Assembly (NCBI GenBank): GCA_020054055.1 | Contig: JAGVLZ010000267.1 | Span: 1 to 5,558 of the forward strand | Direction: 5' to 3' | From: Phycisphaerales bacterium | GTDB lineage: Bacteria; Planctomycetota; Phycisphaerae; Phycisphaerales; UBA1924 | Length of the DNA: 5,558 nt | Shown: positions 5,328 through 5,558 of the stretch, one piece after another | Numbering within the stretch: the first letter of the stretch is position 1 | Layout of the letters: every line of letters begins with the position of its first letter | The notes under the pieces: generated by a model | The model's database searches: none | Told to the model about the DNA's origin: nothing | The model's input: only the letters and a program-made list of their open reading frames with translations | Program-made: the position numbers and the translations under genes

Positions 5328-5558
5328 TCAGTTCGTGGTCGGCGTCCACCCGTCGGTCGGGTCGTACGCATCCATGTGCTTCACGGCGTCGTCGGTGCCG
5401 TCGCCCAGGTCTTTTTCGTAGACCGTGCCGTCGCTGCCGAACTGGAACGACATGATGCCGGTCTCGCCGTACTCAGCCGGATGCGCGAGGACCGCCCAGC
5501 CTTGCGTGAGTTTGCCGTTGACGGCGTACGTCCCCGCGCCGCCCGGCGCGCCGGGGCC
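5328..5558 (-). CDS. DUF2950-like protein, C-terminal fragment
   Basis: The minus strand is open from the right edge to a TGA at 5328-5330, giving the last 76 residues of a larger protein. The sequence begins 'GPGAPGGAGTYAVNGKLTQG', continues 'WAVLAHPAEYGETGIMSFQF' and 'GTVYEKDLGDGTDDAV', and ends near 'DAYDPTDGWTPTTN'. It follows the pattern of the C-terminal end of DUF2950 proteins as I remember it: QGP-x-APGGA-x-Y...NGKMxGGxALxAxPAEYGxTGVMTF, then G-x-VYxKDLG and a final FDPDxxW. The function of that family is not established. Similar tails may also occur on planctomycete prepilin-type proteins, so the missing N-terminus would settle the type. The gene converges on the secreted protein gene, with the terminator between them. 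Confidence 0.7.
   Translation of the reverse strand, partial: GPGAPGGAGTYAVNGKLTQGWAVLAHPAEYGETGIMSFQFGSDGTVYEKDLGDGTDDAVKHMDAYDPTDGWTPTTN

Noticed and set aside
1..5558. CRISPR arrays, tRNA or rRNA genes, insertion sequences, phage genes
   Set aside because: No spaced direct repeats, cloverleaf signatures, transposase motifs or terminal inverted repeats were seen on either strand.

Overview
The window is GC-rich bacterial DNA, most likely from the Planctomycetota (Phycisphaerae-like). Three things suggest this. A secreted protein ends in paired dockerin-like repeats of the 'VNFADVTxVLxNF' type common in that group. A prepilin-like protein carries the planctomycete-style 'AFTLLEMLV...LIGLLMPAL' N-terminus. 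A DUF2950-like tail lies at the right edge. The assignment rests on sequence style, not on a marker gene.

Layout, left to right. (1) 1-162, minus: the 5' end of a PP-loop ATPase gene, probably tilS, cut by the window edge exactly inside its SGGxDS motif. (2) 253-765, plus: a small membrane-anchored coiled-coil protein with a C-terminal helix-turn-helix-like segment, transcribed divergently from (1). (3) 792-1760, minus: an agmatinase/arginase-family ureohydrolase with all metal ligands, convergent with (2) and only 26 bp from it. (4) 1928-3556, plus: a GspE/PilB-type secretion ATPase whose usual N-terminal domain is replaced by an FHA domain. It is divergent from (3), with a candidate promoter and a C8 tract between them. 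(5) 3621-4223, plus: a pseudopilin-like protein with a class III (prepilin) leader, 64 bp behind the ATPase and probably co-transcribed. (6) 4224-4442: a gene-free leader region with several hairpins. (7) 4443-5221, plus: a secreted protein (signal peptide, one beta-propeller-like blade, a PPC-like beta domain, two dockerin-like repeats) whose reading frame is broken by an apparent one-base deletion near 4821-4829. (8) 5280-5308: a strong intrinsic terminator. (9) 5328-5558, minus: the C-terminal 76 residues of a DUF2950-like protein running off the right edge.

How they fit together. The ATPase and pseudopilin belong to one process: assembly of a type II secretion or type IV pilus-like fibre at the inner membrane, here with a possible phosphothreonine-dependent input through the FHA domain. 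The remaining genes (tRNA modification, guanidino-compound hydrolysis, a secreted repeat protein) look like unrelated neighbours. I see no phage, insertion sequence, CRISPR array, tRNA or rRNA. I do not see a clearly new system. The most distinctive items are the FHA-ATPase fusion and the frameshifted chimeric secreted protein.
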